Shown one piece after another: positions 25,232 through 36,092 of a DNA stretch of 64,000 bases (within the stretch, counting starts at the first letter, position 1; each line of letters starts with the position of its first letter). Position numbers and translations under genes: made by a program. The notes under the pieces are model-generated. The model saw only the letters and a program-made list of their open reading frames with translations, searched no databases and was not told where the DNA came from. The DNA is from Myxococcota bacterium (GTDB lineage: Bacteria; Myxococcota_A; Bradymonadia; UBA7976; UBA1532), in NCBI GenBank assembly GCA_963169045.1, contig CAUJDF010000070.1, forward strand, positions 234,179 through 298,178, in the 5' to 3' direction.

Positions 25232-25546
25232 GTGAAGCCACAGGAGTGGATCCACCGGGGAGGGTGGGCAGCAGAGCTGATTCAGCTCGGTGCTCGCGGT
25301 GTGCATCCGCTGTTCGAGTCCGACAGTATCCGCCGCGCCTTCGCACGGATCGGTCGGGGCCGTATCACCGAGAAGGGGGTTCTCTCGGCACACCTGGCCC
25401 TGCGTGAGCTGTCGACCATCGGCAACGTGTGGGAGATGAAGACGTATCTGAAGTCTCTCCCATCCGAAACCGCCGACATGCTGGTGTACCTGTACTTCCG
25501 TTCGCTCGACGAGTTCCTCGAGAGCTCACCCAAGACCATCCACTGA
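25232..25546 (+). CDS. Small hypothetical protein next to glycosyltransferase
   Basis: A 104-residue protein with AGGAGGGAG just before GTG 25232. It is all-helical in appearance ('GGWAAELIQLGARG', 'SAHLALRELSTIGNVWEMKTYLKSL', 'DMLVYLYFRSLDEFLES') with no signal or membrane segment. Codon use is less GC-extreme than its neighbours. Its TGA is seven bases before the TTG of the glycosyltransferase, so the two are probably translated together and it may be a partner or regulator of it. Not recognised. Confidence 0.65.
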   Translation: MKPQEWIHRGGWAAELIQLGARGVHPLFESDSIRRAFARIGRGRITEKGVLSAHLALRELSTIGNVWEMKTYLKSLPSETADMLVYLYFRSLDEFLESSPKTIH

Positions 25547-25553
25547 GTCGAAA

Positions 25554-26681
25554 TTGGCCAAGGTCGCCCTTTTCTCGACGAACTTCCTCGAGTATTCGCA
25601 GACGTTCGTCTTCGATGAGGTCCGCACGCACGACCGCCACGACGTGCACGTGTTCACGTCTCGGCGCCTCAACGCGGATCGTTTCCCCTATGAGCCCGTC
25701 CACGTCGCGCCACGGGGGTGGTTCGGCGTGTACAAGGCGACGACCGTGTGCCCGCACTTCGGCCGCGTCTTCGAGAGAGAGCGGTTCGATCTGATCCACG
25801 CGCACTTCGGTCTGGGGGCGGTTTACGCGCTGCCGTATGCGATGCGCTACAACCTGCCGCTCGTCGTGACGTTCCACGGGTACGACGTCCCCATCCTGCT
25901 GACGAAGGATCGCTTCCGGCCGAAGTACTGGCGCTACTGGCTGGCGTCGGGGCCGCTCTTCCGGCGCATCGATCGCTTCCTCGCGGCGTCGCTCGACCTG
26001 CAGTCGCTGCTGCTGCTGCTCGGCGCCGATCCGGAGCGTGTGCACCTGTACCACCTCGGCGTCGACGTCCCGCAGTACCGGCGCGAGCCCGTCGAGCGCG
26101 ACGTGCTCGAAGTGCTGATGGTCGGGCGCATGGTCGAGAAGAAGGGCCACGCCCACGCGCTGCGCGCCGTGGCGCGGGCCCGGCAGCAGGGCGCGAAGCT
26201 GCGCCTGGCGCTGCTCGGCGACGGGCCGCTCGAGCCGCAGCTCCGCGAGATGGCGGCCGAGATGGGCGCCGACGCCGTCGAGTTCGCCGGCTCCGTCCCC
26301 CACGCTGAGGTCCAACGGCGCCTGGCGCGCGCCGACATCGTGATCGCGCCGTCGGTCACCGCCCGCAATGGCGACCGCGAGAGCGGCATCCTCGTGCTGA
26401 AGGAGGCGGGCGCCTCGTCGCTGCCCACCGTCGGCACGCACCACGGCGGCATCCCCGAGATCATCGACGAGGGCGTGACCGGCTTCATCGTGCCGGAGCG
26501 CGACGCCGAGGCGCTCGCCGACCGGCTCGTGCGCCTCGCCGGCGACCGGGCCCTGCGCGAGCGCATGGGCGCCGCGGCGCGCGTGAAGATGGAGCGGGAG
26601 TACGACCTGACGCGCCAGGTGCGCGTGGACCTGGCCGGGCACTACGACGCGGCGCTGGCGTCGCGAAGGCGAGACAACTGA
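25554..26681 (+). CDS. GT4-family glycosyltransferase
   Basis: A 375-residue retaining glycosyltransferase of the GT-B fold (family 4). The N-terminal half has 'FVFDEVRTH', 'LIHAHFGLGAVYALP' and 'VVTFHGYDV'. The C-terminal donor domain has 'VLMVGRMVEKKGH', 'LALLGDGPLE', 'FAGSVPH' and the EX7E-type 'ESGILVLKE'. Such enzymes build cell-surface polysaccharides or glycolipids from NDP-sugars; 'GRMVEKKG' and 'HFG' are common in colanic-acid WcaL/AmsK-type enzymes. The start is a TTG with little ribosome site of its own; coupling to the upstream stop seven bases away explains it. Confidence 0.88.
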   Translation: MAKVALFSTNFLEYSQTFVFDEVRTHDRHDVHVFTSRRLNADRFPYEPVHVAPRGWFGVYKATTVCPHFGRVFERERFDLIHAHFGLGAVYALPYAMRYNLPLVVTFHGYDVPILLTKDRFRPKYWRYWLASGPLFRRIDRFLAASLDLQSLLLLLGADPERVHLYHLGVDVPQYRREPVERDVLEVLMVGRMVEKKGHAHALRAVARARQQGAKLRLALLGDGPLEPQLREMAAEMGADAVEFAGSVPHAEVQRRLARADIVIAPSVTARNGDRESGILVLKEAGASSLPTVGTHHGGIPEIIDEGVTGFIVPERDAEALADRLVRLAGDRALRERMGAAARVKMEREYDLTRQVRVDLAGHYDAALASRRRDN

Positions 26682-26703
26682 CGGCGGCGGTCAGCCGCCG
26701 CCG
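26682..26703. terminator. Bidirectional hairpin between convergent genes
   Basis: A perfect stem CGGCGGCGG / CCGCCGCCG around a TCAG loop lies between the glycosyltransferase stop and the sdhB stop, and itself encodes the Gly-run end of SdhB. The position between convergent genes suggests a shared terminator, without a T-tract. Confidence 0.4.
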
Positions 26704-27481
26704 GACTCGGCGACCTCGCCGGTGTCCTCGACCGTCTTGCCGCGGATGTAGTCGCGGGTGAGGCGCTGGATCCAGCCGGTCGAGATCTGCTTCGGGCAGG
26801 CGGCCTCGCACTCGAGGGTGTTCGAGCAGCCGCCGAAGCCCTCTTTCTCCATCTGCTCGACCATGCGCACCGCGCGGCGGTAGCGCTCCGGCGCGCCCTG
26901 CGGCAACAGGCCGAGGTGCGCGTTCTTCGCCGAGACGAAGAGCAGCGCCGAGCCGTTCTTGCAGGCCGCGACACAGGCGCCGCACGCGATGCAGGCGGCC
27001 GCGTCGAAAGCCTTCGAGGCGGTCTCCTTGCCGACGAGGATCGAGTTGGCCTCGGGGGCGTTGCCGACGCGCGTCGAGTTGTAGCCGCCCTTCGCCATGA
27101 TGCGGTCGAACGAGTCGCGGTCGACGACGAGGTCCTTGCGCACCGGGAACGCCTGCGCGCGCCACGGCTCGAGCACGAGGCGCTCGCCGTCGTGGAAGTG
27201 CCGCATGTGCAGCTGGCACACGGTGGTGCCGCGCAGCGGGCCGTGGGCCTGGCCGTTGATCATGAAGCCGCAGGAGCCGCAGATGCCCTCGCGGCAGTCG
27301 TGCTCGAAGGCGACCGGGTCCTTGCCCTCTTTGATGAGCCGCTCGTTGAGCTGGTCAAGCATCTCGAGGAACGAGATGTCGGCCGAGACCGCGTCGAGCT
27401 CGTACGTCTCGAACCGGCCCGGCTGATCGGGGCTCGCCTGGCGCCAGACTTCGATCGTCAGGCGCAGGTTCTTGCCGGTGC

Positions 27482-27485
<4 letters not shown>
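26691..27485 (-). CDS. sdhB: Succinate dehydrogenase/fumarate reductase iron-sulfur subunit
   Basis: 264 residues carrying the three Fe-S clusters that pass electrons from the flavin to the quinone. The plant-type [2Fe-2S] ligands are in '[15 protein letters not shown]' and 'C' of 'TVCQLHM'. The [4Fe-4S]/[3Fe-4S] ligands are in '[14 protein letters not shown]', '[14 protein letters not shown]'. Its ATG overlaps the sdhA stop (ATGA). The Gly-rich C-terminus is encoded by a terminator-like hairpin. Confidence 0.96.
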
Positions 27486-29392
<1,907 letters not shown>

Positions 29393-29394
29393 CG

Positions 29395-30057
29395 TCACAT
29401 GCCTCCCTTGGTCGCGAAGGCCCAGATCGGCATCACCGCGAAGCCGAGGCCGAGGACGATCGCCAGCAGGATGCCCGCGCGGTTGATCCAGGGGGTGTAG
29501 CGCGCGTGGTGGAACCCCGCGGAGCGGAACGCGCTCTGGAACCCGCGGTAGATGTGCCAGCCAGTGAGGATCGAGCCGATGAAGTAGAGCGGGCCCCACG
29601 CCGGGTGGCGCAGGATGCCGACCACCTTGGCGTGCAGGTCGATCTCGTCGCTGTGCGTCAGGCGCAGCTGCCAGACGTGCACCATCAGGAAGCCAAGGAT
29701 GAGGATGCCCGTGACGATCATGAGGCGGTGCGACAGCAGGTCGAAGTTGCCGCGATCGGGCCGCTTCGAGCGCATCACCTTGTAGCCCTGCCCACGCGCC
29801 TTGCGGCCGTTCACCGTGAAGGCGATCGCCAGCAGGATGTGGAGCGCGAACGCGGCGTACAGGAACACCTCGCCCACGTACAGCAGCGGCGAGCCGTGCA
29901 GCATGGCGGCGTAGCCGTTGTAGGTCGCCGGATCGCCAAAGATCGCCAGATTGCCCACCAGGTGCAGCACGGTGTAGAGCACGAGCCCGAGGCCCGTGAT
30001 GCCTACCACCCACTTGCGCACCAGCGGGTTGTCGAGAAGCGTCAACAACCCCGTCAC
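29395..30057 (-). CDS. sdhC: Succinate dehydrogenase cytochrome b subunit (B-type)
   Basis: 220 residues with five predicted membrane helices, the single large anchor of B-type (SdhCAB) complexes that binds two haems b. Likely haem His residues are in 'VLHLVGN', 'ALHILLA', 'LSHRLMIV' and 'GWHIYRG'. No sdhD is present or needed. GAGGAG precedes GTG 30057. It is first in the sdhC-A-B operon, and an SGNH-hydrolase lipoprotein ends 62 bases upstream on the same strand. Confidence 0.93.
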   Translation of the reverse strand: MTGLLTLLDNPLVRKWVVGITGLGLVLYTVLHLVGNLAIFGDPATYNGYAAMLHGSPLLYVGEVFLYAAFALHILLAIAFTVNGRKARGQGYKVMRSKRPDRGNFDLLSHRLMIVTGILILGFLMVHVWQLRLTHSDEIDLHAKVVGILRHPAWGPLYFIGSILTGWHIYRGFQSAFRSAGFHHARYTPWINRAGILLAIVLGLGFAVMPIWAFATKGGM

Positions 30058-30119
30058 GGTGCCGTTCTCCTCGTCACGTCCGAAGGCGCCTCTATGGCAC
30101 AAAGGCGGCCTTCGTGCAA

Positions 30120-31157
30120 TCAGCGCACGAGGACGAGACGTCTCAGATCGGCGTAGACGGCGTGAAACGCCTCATTGATGACGGCGTATCCGCGGGCGTT
30201 CGGATGGATGCCGTCCGAGAAGAGGGCCCGCCAGTCGCCCTGGTCGACCATGAGGCGGTGCACGTCGAAGACGGGGACCTTGAGGCGGGCGCCGAGCGCG
30301 CGGACGTCCTGGTTCCAGCGGTCGCCGAGGCCCTTGCCGCCGCCGATCTTCAGGTCCCACTCCCGGTAGCCGCCGGGCGGGATGGTGAGCAGCACCGGCA
30401 CGACGCCCCGCTCGAGGAACCAGCGCGCGATGCCTTCGAGCGACGCGAGGTACTTGCCGCGCGCCTCGCGCTCGCCGGCGGGCGACTTGTCCCAGCTGTA
30501 GCGGTCGCGGACGTAGCCGCGCAGGTCGTTGGTGCCGAAGAGGATCGTCGCCAGCTCGGGGTAGGCCTCGCGCTGGCCGATCGGCGCCCGCCCCGGGTCG
30601 AGATCGGTGTAGGTGAAGGGGTAGCGCAGGTTCGTCACGCCGCCCCAGCCGCCCTCGCCGTGGAGGCCCCAGCCCGCGGTCATGCCCGAGGCCGCCGTCT
30701 GCAGCACGCTGGTGAAGATGCCGCCCTGGCCGAACAGCCGGCAGTGGGTGCGGCCGCCGTAGGCCATGTCGGGGTAGCGGCGGTCGCTGGTGAGCGGATT
30801 GAGGAACTGCAGGCTCTCCGAGATGCTGTCGCCGACGACCTGGATCTCGCACGGGTGCGTCCTCTGCGCGTCGAAGCGCTGCTCGAGGTGCGCCAGCGCG
30901 GCCCGGTCGAGGAGCAGGTACGGCGAGAGGCCCTCGATCGGGCCCGAGGCCGGGGGCGGCACGACGACGTCCGCCGGCGGGGCGACGTCCGCCGGCGGGG
31001 CGACGTCGGCCGGCGGGGCGACGTCGGCCGGCGAGGCGTCGGCGGCCCCCCCCGCCGGGATGGGCCCGTCGAGGCCATCGTCCTCGCGCGGCTGGGCGGC
31101 GCAGGCGGCGAACGCCGTCCACGTCACGAACAGGAACGACCCGACAACCTTGTTCAT
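30120..31157 (-). CDS. SGNH/GDSL hydrolase lipoprotein
   Basis: A 345-residue lipoprotein. The signal ends 'TAFAAC'; ATG 31157 is chosen, with ATG 31166 possible. A linker of repeated 'ADVAPP' hexapeptides leads into an SGNH esterase domain with block I 'VVGDSIS' (Ser nucleophile), the Gly block ('GGWGGVTN'), block III 'FGTNDLRG' (Asn) and block V 'SDGIHPNARGY' (Asp, His). Such enzymes remove acyl or acetyl groups from lipids, sugars or peptidoglycan; the substrate is unknown. All four catalytic blocks are intact, so activity is likely, at the cell envelope. Confidence 0.85.
   Translation of the reverse strand: MNKVVGSFLFVTWTAFAACAAQPREDDGLDGPIPAGGAADASPADVAPPADVAPPADVAPPADVVVPPPASGPIEGLSPYLLLDRAALAHLEQRFDAQRTHPCEIQVVGDSISESLQFLNPLTSDRRYPDMAYGGRTHCRLFGQGGIFTSVLQTAASGMTAGWGLHGEGGWGGVTNLRYPFTYTDLDPGRAPIGQREAYPELATILFGTNDLRGYVRDRYSWDKSPAGEREARGKYLASLEGIARWFLERGVVPVLLTIPPGGYREWDLKIGGGKGLGDRWNQDVRALGARLKVPVFDVHRLMVDQGDWRALFSDGIHPNARGYAVINEAFHAVYADLRRLVLVR
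30966..31037 (-). repeat. 18-bp tandem repeat encoding the ADVAPP linker
   Basis: Four 18-bp units (30966-30983, 30984-31001, 31002-31019, 31020-31037) that differ by single bases and encode 'ADVAPP'. The near-identity points to recent slippage and likely length variation between strains. Confidence 0.85.
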
Positions 31158-31259
31158 GGACACCATGTATCTCACGCCGAAACGGTCCCGAAACAGGGAT
31201 GCGCCGCGGCCCGCGGGCGCGGCGCATGCTCTCGATCATCGGCCGGACGAGGAGGCGAG

Positions 31260-31784
31260 GTGACCGCGGCGCGCATTCGCATCGGCGTGAGCAGCTGCCT
31301 GGTCGGCGCGCGCGTGCGCTACGACGGCAACCACAAGTTCCACGCCGGCGTCGCCGCGCTCGCAGACGAATTCACCCTCGTCCCGCTCTGCCCGGAGGTG
31401 GCGATCGGCCTCGGCGTGCCCCGGCCGCCGATCCGGCTGGCGCGGATCGACGGCGAGGCGCGGGTCGTCGGCGTCACCGACCCCGCCCTCGACGTGACCG
31501 GTCCGCTCGACCGGATCGCCGCGCATCCCGCGCTCGCGGAGCTCGACGGCTACGTCTTCAAGAGCCGGTCGCCGAGCTGCGGGCTCGGCGTGCTGGTCTT
31601 CAGCGAGGCCGGCGCCGTCGTCGGCCTCTCGCCCGGGCGCTTCGCCGCCGGCGTCCGCGCGCGCTTCCCGTCGCTCCCGGTCGTCGAGGAGCGGGCGCTC
31701 CGCGATCCCGCCGCCGTGGCCGCCTTCGCCGCGCGCGTCCGGGCGCACCACGACCGGCGCTGTGGCACGATGGGCGCCGAATGA
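31260..31784 (+). CDS. DUF523/TudS-like protein
   Basis: A 174-residue DUF523 protein, the family that includes the [4Fe-4S] thiouracil desulfidase TudS. Conserved Cys are in 'GVSSCLVG', 'LVPLCPEV' and 'SRSPSCGLG', which would bind the cluster. GGAGG lies five bases before GTG 31260. Its TGA overlaps the next start (ATGA), so it is co-translated with an envelope protein. An N-terminal-only form is present (no DUF1722 fusion). Confidence 0.85.
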   Translation: MTAARIRIGVSSCLVGARVRYDGNHKFHAGVAALADEFTLVPLCPEVAIGLGVPRPPIRLARIDGEARVVGVTDPALDVTGPLDRIAAHPALAELDGYVFKSRSPSCGLGVLVFSEAGAVVGLSPGRFAAGVRARFPSLPVVEERALRDPAAVAAFAARVRAHHDRRCGTMGAE

Positions 31785-32791
31785 GGGCCTGGCCGATCTT
31801 CTGCGCGCTGTTCTTGGGCGCGACGCACGCCTGGGGCGTCGAGCCCTTCCGGCTCGAGGTCGACGGCGAGATGCCCGACGGCTGCCCGGCGGCCGAGGCG
31901 CTGCGCGGGCAGATCGAGAAGCGCCTCGGCGCCGGCGTGCTGGCCGAGGACGCCGCGCGCCGGGTGCGGGCCGACCTGCGGCGGAGCGGCGACGCGCTGA
32001 CGGGCACCGTGACGCTCGTGGCCCCGGACGGCCGGCCGGCGGGGGCGCGCACGCTCCGGGCCGCGCCGGGCGAGTGCGGCGAGCTCGTGCAGGCGATGGC
32101 CCTGGCGATCAGCATCGCCGCCGATCCGCTGCAGGCCCTCGCGCCGCCCGAGCCCCCCGCCGTCCCCGTGGACCCGCCGCCGCCCGAGCCGCCGCCGCTG
32201 GCGCTCGCGGCGCCGCCCGAGGCCCCGCCGCCGCCCGAGCCGCCGCCGCTGGCGCTCGCGCCGCCGCTCGGGCCCGCGGTGCCGCCCGCGGCCGCGCCAC
32301 CCGAGACGCTCGACCTGTACCTCGCCCTCGGTGGCGCCGTGTCGATCGGCACCGCCCCCGCGCTGGCGCCCGGCCTGACGCTCGAGATCGGGACGCGGGG
32401 CGACTGGTGGTCCGTGGCGGCCGAGGCGCGCGGCGACCTGCCTTCGGGGGCGCAGGTCGCCGGCGGCGAGGTGCGGGCCTCGCTGCTCGCCGGCACGCTC
32501 GCGCCGTGCGTCCACGCCGGGCCCTGGGCCGCCTGCGCCCTGGCCACGGCGGGCGTGCTGCGCGGCGAGGGCGTCGACCTCGCGGACGCGCGCCGCGTCG
32601 ACGCCCCGTACCTCGCCGGCGGCGTGCGCGGCGCCGCCGAGTGGCCGCTCACCGAGGCGCTCGGCCTGCGCTTCTGGGCCGACGCGCGCGCGCCGCTCAC
32701 GCGCGTCACGCTGCGCGTCGACGAGGACGTCGCGTGGAAGAGTCCAGCGATTTCGATGGGTTTCGGCTTCGGCCTCACCGGGCGGCTCTGA
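31781..32791 (+). CDS. Exported protein with Pro-rich linker and barrel-like end
   Basis: 336 residues. ATG 31781 overlaps the preceding stop, and a signal peptide ends near 'LGATHAWG'. A periplasmic domain of about 95 residues ('CPAAEALRGQIEKRLGAG', 'ARTLRAAPGECGELVQAMALAISIAADPL') is followed by a Pro/Glu linker ('PPPEPPPLALA' twice). The C-terminus has strand-rich sequence ('YLALGGAVSIG', 'WWSVAAEARGDLP', 'WAACALATAGVL', 'SMGFGFGLTGRL') that looks like a small outer-membrane barrel. This arrangement, spanning from periplasm to outer membrane just upstream of an ECF sigma factor, is common in Myxococcota. Function unknown. Confidence 0.7.
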   Translation: MRAWPIFCALFLGATHAWGVEPFRLEVDGEMPDGCPAAEALRGQIEKRLGAGVLAEDAARRVRADLRRSGDALTGTVTLVAPDGRPAGARTLRAAPGECGELVQAMALAISIAADPLQALAPPEPPAVPVDPPPPEPPPLALAAPPEAPPPPEPPPLALAPPLGPAVPPAAAPPETLDLYLALGGAVSIGTAPALAPGLTLEIGTRGDWWSVAAEARGDLPSGAQVAGGEVRASLLAGTLAPCVHAGPWAACALATAGVLRGEGVDLADARRVDAPYLAGGVRGAAEWPLTEALGLRFWADARAPLTRVTLRVDEDVAWKSPAISMGFGFGLTGRL

Positions 32792-32845
32792 CGGTCCGGT
32801 CGATTCGATGACGGAACCGGCGCCGCGGCCCCAACCAGATGGACG

Positions 32846-33406
32846 ATGAGGACCCTTCCGGTGCACGAGGTGGCCGACGAGACGACGAGCGAACGCCCCG
32901 CGCTCGCCGACGTGTACGCGGCGCACTTCGGCCACGTCTGGCACACGCTGCGCCGCCTCGGCGTGCAGGCGCGCGACCTCGAGGACGTGGCGCACGAGGT
33001 GTTCCTGGTCGTGCACCGGCGCCTCGGCGACTTCGATCCGTCGCGCTCGGTGCGGGCCTGGCTCACCGGCATCGCGTACAAGGTCGCCGCCGACGAGCGG
33101 CGCCGCGCGCGGCACCGGTACGAGGTCCTCGACGACGATCCGCGGCCGACGGAGGCGCCCGCGCTGGCGACCGACGCCGAGGCCGCCGCGCGCGATGCCC
33201 GGGCGCTGGTCCACCAGGCGCTCGAGGCGCTCCACCTCGAGCACCGCGTGGTGTTCGTGATGCACGATCTCGACGGCTTCACCGCCCAAGAGATCGCCGA
33301 CGCGCTCGAGATCCCCCTGAACACCGTCTACTCGCGCCTGCGCGCGGCCCGGCTGCGTTTCGAGAACGCGGTCCGCAAGCTGCGCCGGCGGAAGGATGGG
33401 CGATGA
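32846..33406 (+). CDS. ECF RNA polymerase sigma factor
   Basis: 186 residues with the two ECF regions: sigma-2 ('VYAAHFGHVWHTLRRLG', 'DLEDVAHEVFLVVHRRL', 'VRAWLTGIAYKVAADERRR') and sigma-4 ('ALEALHLEHRVVFVMHDLDGFTAQEIADALEIPLNTVYSRLRAARLRF'). These bind the -10 and -35 boxes. Its stop overlaps the next gene (ATGA), which encodes a membrane protein likely to hold it in check. Targets may include the neighbouring envelope genes. Confidence 0.93.
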   Translation: MRTLPVHEVADETTSERPALADVYAAHFGHVWHTLRRLGVQARDLEDVAHEVFLVVHRRLGDFDPSRSVRAWLTGIAYKVAADERRRARHRYEVLDDDPRPTEAPALATDAEAAARDARALVHQALEALHLEHRVVFVMHDLDGFTAQEIADALEIPLNTVYSRLRAARLRFENAVRKLRRRKDGR

Positions 33407-34215
33407 GCGAACGATTGTCCCCCGACCTCGAAGCGCTGCTCGCGGCGGAGCGGCGCGCCCCCGATCCGCCCGCGGCGGTGCGCGACCGCGTGTGGACGCG
33501 GGTCGAGGCCGGCATCGTCGCCGGCGCGGCGGCCGGCATGGCGGCGGGCGAGGCGTCGGCGGCATCCGCGTCGGCCTCCGCCGGCGTGCTCGGGTCGAAG
33601 CTGTGGGCGCTCGTCGGCGTCGCGGCGATCGGGGGCGGCGTCTTCGTCGCCACGCGCCCGAGCGCGCCGCACGCGCCGCAGCCCGCGGTCGTGGCCGCGG
33701 CGCCCGAAGTTTCCGCGCCCGTCGCCGTCCGGCCCGCGTCCCCCTCCCCCGCGGTCGAAGCGCCCGCCGTCGCGGCGCCCGCGTCCGAGGCCCCCGCGAG
33801 CGCCGAGGCGCCCGCCGTCGCGGCGCCCGCGCCCGCGACCGCCGAGGCGCCCGTCGTCGCCGAGGCGCCTCGGCCCGCGCCGCCCGCCCGCGCCCAGGCG
33901 CCCCGGCCCGCGCCGACGCGCGCCGCCCCCCGCCGCGAGGGCGACCTCGCCGCCGAACGGCGCCTCCTCGACGACGCCCGCCGCGCCGTGGCCGCCGGCG
34001 ACGCCGCCGCCGGCCTCGCCGCGCTCGACCGCCACGCCCGCGCCCATCCACGCGGCCACCTCACCGAGGAGCGCGACGCCCTGCGCATCCACGCCCTCGT
34101 CCGCGCCGGCCGCCTCGACGACGCGCGCGCCGCCGCCGCCCGCTTCCACGCGCGTTTCCCCCGGAGCCTCCTCGGCCCCGGCGTCGACGCCGCCCTCGCC
34201 CGCTCCGCGCCCTGA
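33403..34215 (+). CDS. Membrane protein, probable anti-sigma partner
   Basis: 270 residues: a short cytoplasmic N-terminus ('LSPDLEALLAAERRAPDPPAAVRDRVW', reminiscent of anti-sigma starts), one membrane helix ('LWALVGVAAIGGGVFVA') near 66-82, a long Ala/Pro periplasmic linker (about 85-185), and a C-terminal helical TPR-like domain ('LLDDARRAVAAGDAAAGLAALDRHARAHP'). The TPR-like end in the periplasm could sense envelope state. It is translationally coupled to the ECF sigma factor. No zinc HxxxCxxC motif is present, so it is not a ZAS-type anti-sigma factor. Confidence 0.7.
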   Translation: MSERLSPDLEALLAAERRAPDPPAAVRDRVWTRVEAGIVAGAAAGMAAGEASAASASASAGVLGSKLWALVGVAAIGGGVFVATRPSAPHAPQPAVVAAAPEVSAPVAVRPASPSPAVEAPAVAAPASEAPASAEAPAVAAPAPATAEAPVVAEAPRPAPPARAQAPRPAPTRAAPRREGDLAAERRLLDDARRAVAAGDAAAGLAALDRHARAHPRGHLTEERDALRIHALVRAGRLDDARAAAARFHARFPRSLLGPGVDAALARSAP

Positions 34216-34316
34216 GCGGTTGCGGCGCGCCGCCGCGCGCTCGCCGAGGCGTCCGCTTGCTTCACGCGCGCTGGCCGCGACTTTCCGCGCCCGGCGACGT
34301 CGGGGTATGTAGCGAC

Positions 34317-36002
34317 ATGGGCAACTCGAGCCGAACCGGGCGCCGGATCGTGTGGGTGACGGGCTGGGCGCTCCTCGCCGGCTGCTCGCTCGACACCGAC
34401 GCGCTCGTGGGCCGCCGCGCGGAGCTCTGCGCCGACTGCGACGCCGGCCCGGACGGCGCCGCGCCCCGACCCGCCGTCGCCGTCGAGCCCGACCGCCTCG
34501 ACTTCGGCCGCGTCCGCGTCGGCACGCTCGCCGAGCGCCCGATCGTGGTGCGCAACGACGGCGACGCCCCCCTCCACCTCGGGCGGATCAGCGTCGACCA
34601 CCCCGCGTTCGTCCCGGTGGTGGGCGATCCCGAGGCGGGCGGCGCCGATCCCCAGCGTGTGCCCGCGGTGCTCTTCGACCCCGACGCCGACGGCCGCCCG
34701 GGCGTCTCGCCCGGCAACCTCTTCGTGGTGCGCGTCCGCTTCCGCCCCGAGACCGCGCCGGCGGCGCAGGCGGTCCTGACGCTCGTCAGCAGCGATCCCG
34801 AGCGGCCCCGGATCGAGGTGCCGCTGGTCGGCAACGCCGGCGTCCCGTGCCTCGCCGCCCGGCCGTCGCCGCTCACGTTCGACGGGGTGCTCGCGGGCCG
34901 CGCCGACACGCGCGAGGTCCGCCTCGCCAACTGCGGCGACGAGCCCGTCGAGATCGGCGCCGTACGCCTCTCGCTCGACAGCGACCCGGCGTTCGCGCTC
35001 GAGGCGCCGCCCCCGGTGCCGTTCGTGCTGCCCCCGGCGGCGCCCGGCGAGGAGGCCGCGTCGCTGCCGGTCCGGGTGGTCTTCACCCCACCGACCGACG
35101 GCACATACCAGGGCGCGCTCGTGGTCCAGCCCGCGACGCCGAAGCCGCCGCCGCTCGCCGTCCGCCTCGTGGGCCGCGGCGCCACCAACACCTGCCCGCG
35201 GGCGGCGGTCGCCCGCGAGGCCTTCGAGGTCTGGACCGGCAACGCCTTGCGCCTGGACGCCTCGCCCTCGGTCGATCCCGACGCCGCCCACCGGCGCCCC
35301 GTCCTGTTCGGATGGCGCGTGGTCGCGCGGCCGCCGGGCTCCGCCGCGCAGCCGGCCGAGTGGTTCGAGGACACCGACGACCCCGCCTCCCGCGGTCAGC
35401 CCGACGACCCGCGCACCGCGGAGGCGTGGTTCCGGCCCGACGCGCCGGGCGCCTACCGACTCGAGCTGCGCGTCGAGGACGAATTGGGCCTGGATTCGGA
35501 CACTTGCGGGACCTGGGCCACGGTGGCGGTCACCGCGCTGCCGCGGCGCGGCCTGCGCGTGGAGCTCACCTGGGCGCCCGCCGGCGACGCGCACGACCTC
35601 GACCTGCACCTGCTGCGGGCGCCGGGTGACGCCTGGTTCGACACCTCCGACGACTGCCACTACCAGGCGGCGCGGCCCGACTGGGGCCGGCCCGGTCCGC
35701 CCGACGAGGACGACCCGCACCTCGACTGGGACGACCGGCGCGGCGACTACGGCGAGAACATCCACCTGGTCGCGCCGGCCGAGCCCGCGCCGCTGCGCGT
35801 GGGCGTGCACTACCGCGGCACCGCCGGCGACGGCGCCGGACCGGTCCTCTCGGCCCGCGTGCGCGTCTTCTTCGACGGCGCGCTCGTGGCCGAGACGGCG
35901 CGCGCGCTGCTCGGGCCCGAGCACTTCTGGGAGCCGTTCGCCATCGACTGGCCCGGCCGCGCCACCGAGGCTCGCGACCGCTACTTCGATCACCGCCCAT
36001 GA
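34317..36002 (+). CDS. Choice-of-anchor-D-type lipoprotein, paralogue 1
   Basis: A 561-residue lipoprotein (signal ending 'ALLAGC'). Two immunoglobulin-like modules of the HYDIN/ASPM/choice-of-anchor D kind ('LDFGRVRVGTLAERPIVVRNDGDAPLHL', 'LTFDGVLAGRADTREVRLANCGDEPV') are followed by a PKD-like module ('LRLDASPSVDPDA', 'YRLELRVEDELGL'). A C-terminal domain has 'DLDLHLL', 'DCHYQ' and ends 'RDRYFDHRP'. No ribosome site precedes ATG 34317. A TATGTA box ends five bases before it, so a leaderless transcript is possible. It is followed 90 bases on by a paralogue with the same layout. Surface binding or structural role inferred. Confidence 0.75.
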   Translation: MGNSSRTGRRIVWVTGWALLAGCSLDTDALVGRRAELCADCDAGPDGAAPRPAVAVEPDRLDFGRVRVGTLAERPIVVRNDGDAPLHLGRISVDHPAFVPVVGDPEAGGADPQRVPAVLFDPDADGRPGVSPGNLFVVRVRFRPETAPAAQAVLTLVSSDPERPRIEVPLVGNAGVPCLAARPSPLTFDGVLAGRADTREVRLANCGDEPVEIGAVRLSLDSDPAFALEAPPPVPFVLPPAAPGEEAASLPVRVVFTPPTDGTYQGALVVQPATPKPPPLAVRLVGRGATNTCPRAAVAREAFEVWTGNALRLDASPSVDPDAAHRRPVLFGWRVVARPPGSAAQPAEWFEDTDDPASRGQPDDPRTAEAWFRPDAPGAYRLELRVEDELGLDSDTCGTWATVAVTALPRRGLRVELTWAPAGDAHDLDLHLLRAPGDAWFDTSDDCHYQAARPDWGRPGPPDEDDPHLDWDDRRGDYGENIHLVAPAEPAPLRVGVHYRGTAGDGAGPVLSARVRVFFDGALVAETARALLGPEHFWEPFAIDWPGRATEARDRYFDHRP

Positions 36003-36092
36003 CGGACGAAGGCCGCTGACCCCAATCCGATGACGTGACGGCGCGAGCGCGCCGGGACTCCGCGGACCGGGATTCGCGCAGGAGGCCGGACG

